A stretch of 64,000 nt of DNA from Thamnidium elegans (lineage: Eukaryota; Mucoromycota; Mucoromycetes; Mucorales; Mucoraceae), in assembly GCA_025201345.1 (NCBI GenBank), contig JAIXMG010000011.1, positions 1 to 64,000 of the forward strand, in the 5' to 3' direction. The stretch's first letter is position 1; the number at the start of each line of letters is the position of its first letter. Below, in pieces: positions 60,024-64,000 of this stretch. Both the position numbers and the translations under genes were made by a program. The notes under the pieces are model-generated. The model was given only the letters and a program-made list of their open reading frames with translations, was not told the DNA's origin and did not search any database.

Positions 60024-62316
60024 GTGGGCGTTGTTATCTTTGTTACTCTACATCGGGACATGGGCGCTGCTAGTGTTCTGATACTTGCGCAGAAGCAAGT
60101 CTAACGAAGTAAATAGAATGATAGTTATGCTGTGAATCTTTCGTTTCATATGGAAATTGGGAAAGACTTCTTTGTTTGGGACAAGAATCCTTGAAATATG
60201 TTTAATCATTGTTATTGAATGAAAGCTGACCCAATGGAAGAAATCGTCAGAGTATAAAGTCGTCGTTAAAAACCAAACGAGAACTTGAATGTAATTTTAT
60301 CAGGCAAGTTAGAGTCTGTTTATCTTTGACCCATTAAAAGTTGAAGTATTTCATTGAAAAAGTAAACCTCTGTTAATTCTTTATATTAAAAATGCTCGCC
60401 CTCTTTCTGCTTGTACATTAATGCAGTTATAAACCAATGCATTAATAGTAGTTAGTTTTTATTTTATTTTTGTAATATAGGGTAAGTTTATTTTTAAACT
60501 CTTGAAGTCTTTTTTTTTTCAAATAAAAGTGCTAATAAAGCATTTATTTAGTCGTTAATCATAAAACTCGGAACACTCAGTAGACGGGTAATGTAACACG
60601 ACTCATCTTGGCATCGGAATATGCCTGTAACGCAGACAAGGAATTAATAACAATGGCATAGGTAGCAAAAATCAGGTTGAATATTATGATGATGGTTTCT
60701 TCATGATCACAATTAGCACTTCTCCTTGAGATTATTTGTAATAAAAACCAAAAGTCGATGTTATTATTTTTTGTGCGTCTAAAAATTTTGAAGCAAATGG
60801 TTCAAATTGAGCGACTAAAAGCTTTGAAAATCTCTTTGATAGATTGTATCTAGGCCGTCGCCAGTACACCTTTTGCCTAAAAGATACCGCAGAAAAAAAA
60901 AAGTTTAAAAATCCACTATCATAATCAGCATAACTCTTGCGTTAATTTTGATTATTATATCTACATATCACAGCGTATAATATACGGATGTAAGGATATT
61001 TTTACTCCTATTTATCTTGGACAGAACAAGTGATAAGTTGGTAAACAGACGGAGAATATAATGAAATTTAACAATGAATTACGAGCTTTTCTTTGTTTAC
61101 TAAAACAGCTCATATCTCTGGTCCACAAGATCAAATGTCTAAACTTCTTGACCTTGAGTTTTCTGCTTTCACGACTGAAGATCTGGATACAAGACTTTGT
61201 TTGTTTGACGTTGACTCTCCCCAACAAGTAAGAAAGTACTTGGCTACATCAGTGCAGGGTTCAAAAAGACAAACCTCAGTATATTAAATTTTCGTTACAG
61301 GAGGAAAAAAAAAAAGATATCTGAAAAGGGAATTCAAACAGACCGGAAGAGACGACAAGAAAGGAAAGGGGAAACAAAAGAAAAAGAAGAATTAAGCCTC
61401 TCAAGTAACGTAATTGAATTCCTCTAGGGTCCCTTGGAGATGCTGTTTTCCCTACCGGTATAAAAGGAAAGATTCCCGGTTTGGCACGACGTTCGATAAA
61501 GATAATGAAGAACGCCGAGTACAAAGGTCTTTTCGTTGTACAATATGCGAATTTAAGAGCAAGCGATCTTGTAATAAATGATCATTTTTTATTTCGCCAG
61601 TAAAAAGATGAAAATACACTAGCTCCAACTGCTCCGGAGCTTCAACAGAAAATATTGGCGTCGTATACGTTGCTTAAGTCAAACTTGTAACACGGTTTGG
61701 TAAAGAGACATCAACGCATCTAGTAATATGTATCGCATAGCATGGAACGTCATAAATAACAACGAAATCCCTGCTAGCTATGTTCCAAAGATAACAAATA
61801 GTCCTAGTGTCAAAAACTGATTTTGAAATAATAAATTCTCTAGATGCAATAGATTTTATCTGCTTTTATCTGCTTTTTTAGTGCTTTTTTATATTACTCG
61901 GAGAAGACCTTTTATTCACACATCTTTTTGAAGCAACTCAGATGAGACGCAAGTTTGGGAAATGTTTATTATATATAAATAAAAATGCAAAAAACAAATA
62001 CTTTTTTTTTTTTTTTTGACAGGGACTTGTTGCTTTTTTTTTTTCCGGAGGTACCTTGAAAGAGAAAAAGCCGTATTCAAAAACAAAACAAAAACAAAAA
62101 TGTTTTTTTACATGACTCATGAATAGGATTATAATATAAAAACCATGTATCTCAGAATGAATATATAGTACCATTTATTTTAGGGTAAAAAAAAAAAAGT
62201 ACTGCAAAATAGGCTGGAATTAAAAGGGAAGTTCGGAGCCTTGACAGACAAACAATACATATATAGCCAAACTTCTTGGGCTGCCCTGTTTTGAAATCTT
62301 CCTTAATACATCCAAA
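60024..62316. other. Mostly non-coding; one possible spliced fragment
   Basis: At 61135-61231 a frame (MSKLLDLEFSAFTTEDLDTR) ends in a GTAAGA donor, and after an AG at 61302 a Lys-rich frame (ISEKGIQTDRKRRQERKGET) runs to 61427, but the two are not in phase. No other support for a gene. Bases 61938-62100 are A/T low complexity. Confidence 0.35.
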
Positions 62317-62347
62317 ATGGTAAAGTATACCCACACTATATGACAAT

Positions 62348-62384
<37 letters not shown>

Positions 62385-63018
62385 AGAAAAAAAAAAAAGA
62401 AAAAAAAGAAAAAAAAATCAATATGTAGAGATAGATCAATATCGTTTTAAAACGATGGATGGATGAAAATGGATGGATGCATGGATTCTTTTTTTTTTTT
62501 TTTTTTATTTGGGTCTAAAAAATTACATGTCAAAAAGTAAAAAAAAAAAACTAATGGTGACAATTATTATTAGGCTAAGAAAGACGTTGCTGGTAAGCCT
62601 AGCTCTTCTTCCGGTGGAAAGAAGGCCAAGAAGGCAAGTTTGTTAAGCAAGCCTATTGTCGACAATAATATGCTGACATATTATATTGCAATTTTATAGA
62701 AGTGGTCTGCTAAGAAGGTTAAGGATAAGTCCAACAACATCGTTATCCTCGATAAGCCCACCTACGATCGTTTGTTCAAGGAAGTCCCTACTTACAAGCT
62801 TATTTCTCAATCTGTTTTGGTTGATCGTCTCAAGTTGAACGGTTCTTTAGCTCGTATTGCTATCCGTGAACTCGAAGCTCAAGGTTTGATTAAGGCTATC
62901 TCTCGTCACCACGCTCAAGTTATCTATAGTAAGTTTTACTATATTTGTATGTGTAGGAAATAGAAAACTAATATTTTATTTTATAATAGCTCGCGCTACT
63001 GCTGAGGATGCTAAATAA
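62317..63018 (+). CDS. RPS25: 40S ribosomal protein eS25
   Basis: Exons 62317-62319 (start codon only), 62574-62633, 62700-62928, 62990-63018; 106 residues. The first intron begins right after ATG, common in ribosomal protein genes, and contains long A and T runs. The product reads [20 protein letters not shown] then [49 protein letters not shown] and a short acidic end, the eS25 winged-helix protein of the small subunit head. The second intron has a GC donor (AAG/GCAAGT); using any nearby GT breaks the conserved KKKWS junction. Codons are C-richer than in the neighbours, as expected for high expression. Confidence 0.95.
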
Positions 63019-63203
63019 ATTACCTATTAGAGATGTTTTTGGATCATTTTTATTTTAAAAAATAAAGAAACGTTTATGTAAATAATTAAGCAAGGGGATG
63101 AAACCATAAAATATATATCTGTGTGTGTATGTATGTATTCAGTTACAGGATTTTCCAGGGCACTTGTTTATATATGAAAAAAAAAATACATTTTTATTTA
63201 TTG

Positions 63204-64000
63204 CTATTGTGTGTCAGGCGTAGCAGGTTTTGATTTTTTTACGACATCCATTTCTTGAAGCACACGAAGCCATTCTACACCAGCTTCTTTTCGCATAGCT
63301 TCGATCTTTCTTCTAAACGCATCGGAAGATCTACGAGTAGATTCACTAGTAGATTCAATAGGCGATTCATCTTCATTTGCAGCTTTTTTACTACGTCTTG
63401 ATCGAACAGAAGCAGCTCTACGTGCCATCACTTGTTCTTGTTGAACTGCATCCTCTAACTCTGCCAATCGATGTACATATTTACCCGATTTTGTTTCTTC
63501 ATCATCCGATAAAATAGGTGCTTCATTTCTATTTTCAACTCTACCTAATCGAATAATACGTTTATTTCCTTTTGTCTTTGTCCTTGCTAATTTGGTTTTA
63601 GGGATAATAGTTGGACTTTCAGCTATAGTAGGGTCTTCTGAATGAACTGCGTTTGGCCATTTCGATGTAGGATGTACGGATTCTTCTACAATAGCAGCTG
63701 AAGGTGTATTATGATGATCTATATTAGTTTGTATACGACGTTTTTCTGTAAATGTAGGTTTTGTTCCGTCTAATTCAATATCTTGATCACTCTTTTTAAA
63801 CAAGTTAAATATCTCTACTCTATAATCAGGCTATATATATATATATATATTTGTATATATCGTTTATATATATATATATATTATTATTATTATTTTTTAG
63901 ATGCATATTATATATAAAATAAACATAATAATACCTGTATTTGTGTAAAAGGGTTACCTTCAACCCATATATCTTGTATATTTGGTAAATCAGTTAATCT
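63204..64000 (-). CDS. Leucine-rich-repeat protein, 3' part (runs off window)
   Basis: Two exons on the minus strand are inside the window, 64000-63935 and 63830-63204. The first encodes the end of a leucine-rich repeat (LTDLPNIQDIWVEGNPFTQ), the second the cap PDYRVEIFNLF...IELDGTKPTFTEKRR that closes such LRR domains. The rest (about 170 residues) is charged and disordered with basic clusters (RSRRSKKAA) and a C-terminal helix. The N-terminus and earlier repeats lie beyond 64000. Similar fungal LRR proteins act at the spindle pole or in signalling; no specific assignment. Confidence 0.75.

Noticed and set aside
61135..61427. Two-exon gene with a Lys-rich second exon
   Set aside because: Donor and acceptor look good but the frames do not join in phase.

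Overview
The window is nuclear DNA of an AT-rich early-diverging fungus, most likely a Mucoromycota/Mucorales species. Evidence: many short introns (about 50-130 bp, GTAAGT...TAG), compact gene spacing, abundant A and T tracts, Mucoromycota-type multicopy gene families, and typical fungal nuclear-encoded mitochondrial and ribosomal genes. Exon structures below were assembled by eye from splice signals and reading-frame continuity; species identity is inference.

Bases 1-23,600 are a transposon-rich accessory region. It holds a five-exon gene of an unrecognised multicopy family (1181-4127) with a TATA box and six Gcn4/AP-1-type sites at exact 22-bp spacing; a truncated Ty3/Gypsy gag-pol (5144-8461, antisense); a DDE transposase with a C-terminal chromodomain between two identical 252-bp direct repeats (8482-10987); a Lys/Asn-rich Cys-containing ORF (11071-11970); and a nest of elements in which a Tc1/mariner element (from 12949) is broken by an LTR (TSD TAACA), itself broken by an insertion carrying a CACTA-like element full of AGCGCTA palindromes. 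Two broken copies of the first gene family (12427-12879, 17014-17361), several LTRs, and a C2H2 zinc-finger gene cut by a solo LTR (19484-20520) follow.

Bases 24,300-37,700 are a single-copy block of membrane, secreted and cell-surface proteins: an ENPP-type phosphodiesterase, a PC-esterase-like type II membrane protein, a BTB protein, a TMEM184-like protein, a copper-radical (glyoxal) oxidase, a GPI-type fasciclin protein and a Ser-rich single-pass protein.

Bases 40,800-54,400 hold housekeeping genes dominated by mitochondria: COX4 (subunit Vb), MZM1 (LYR chaperone of the Rieske protein), a rhodanese-persulfide dioxygenase fusion, MCP1, and RIP1 (the Rieske protein itself), with RPN5, a CBM48/AMPK-beta-like protein, a TTC36-like TPR protein and small coiled-coil proteins between them. 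Several pairs are tail-to-tail with 17-43 bp between stops, and one pair overlaps at a shared TTAA.

Bases 54,400-64,000 hold a degenerate single-lobe RecQ-like protein, a triple-SH3 adaptor, an LTR relic next to a small four-exon gene, RPS25 with an intron directly after ATG and a GC-AG intron, and the 3' part of an LRR protein gene. No tRNA, rRNA or CRISPR array was found.
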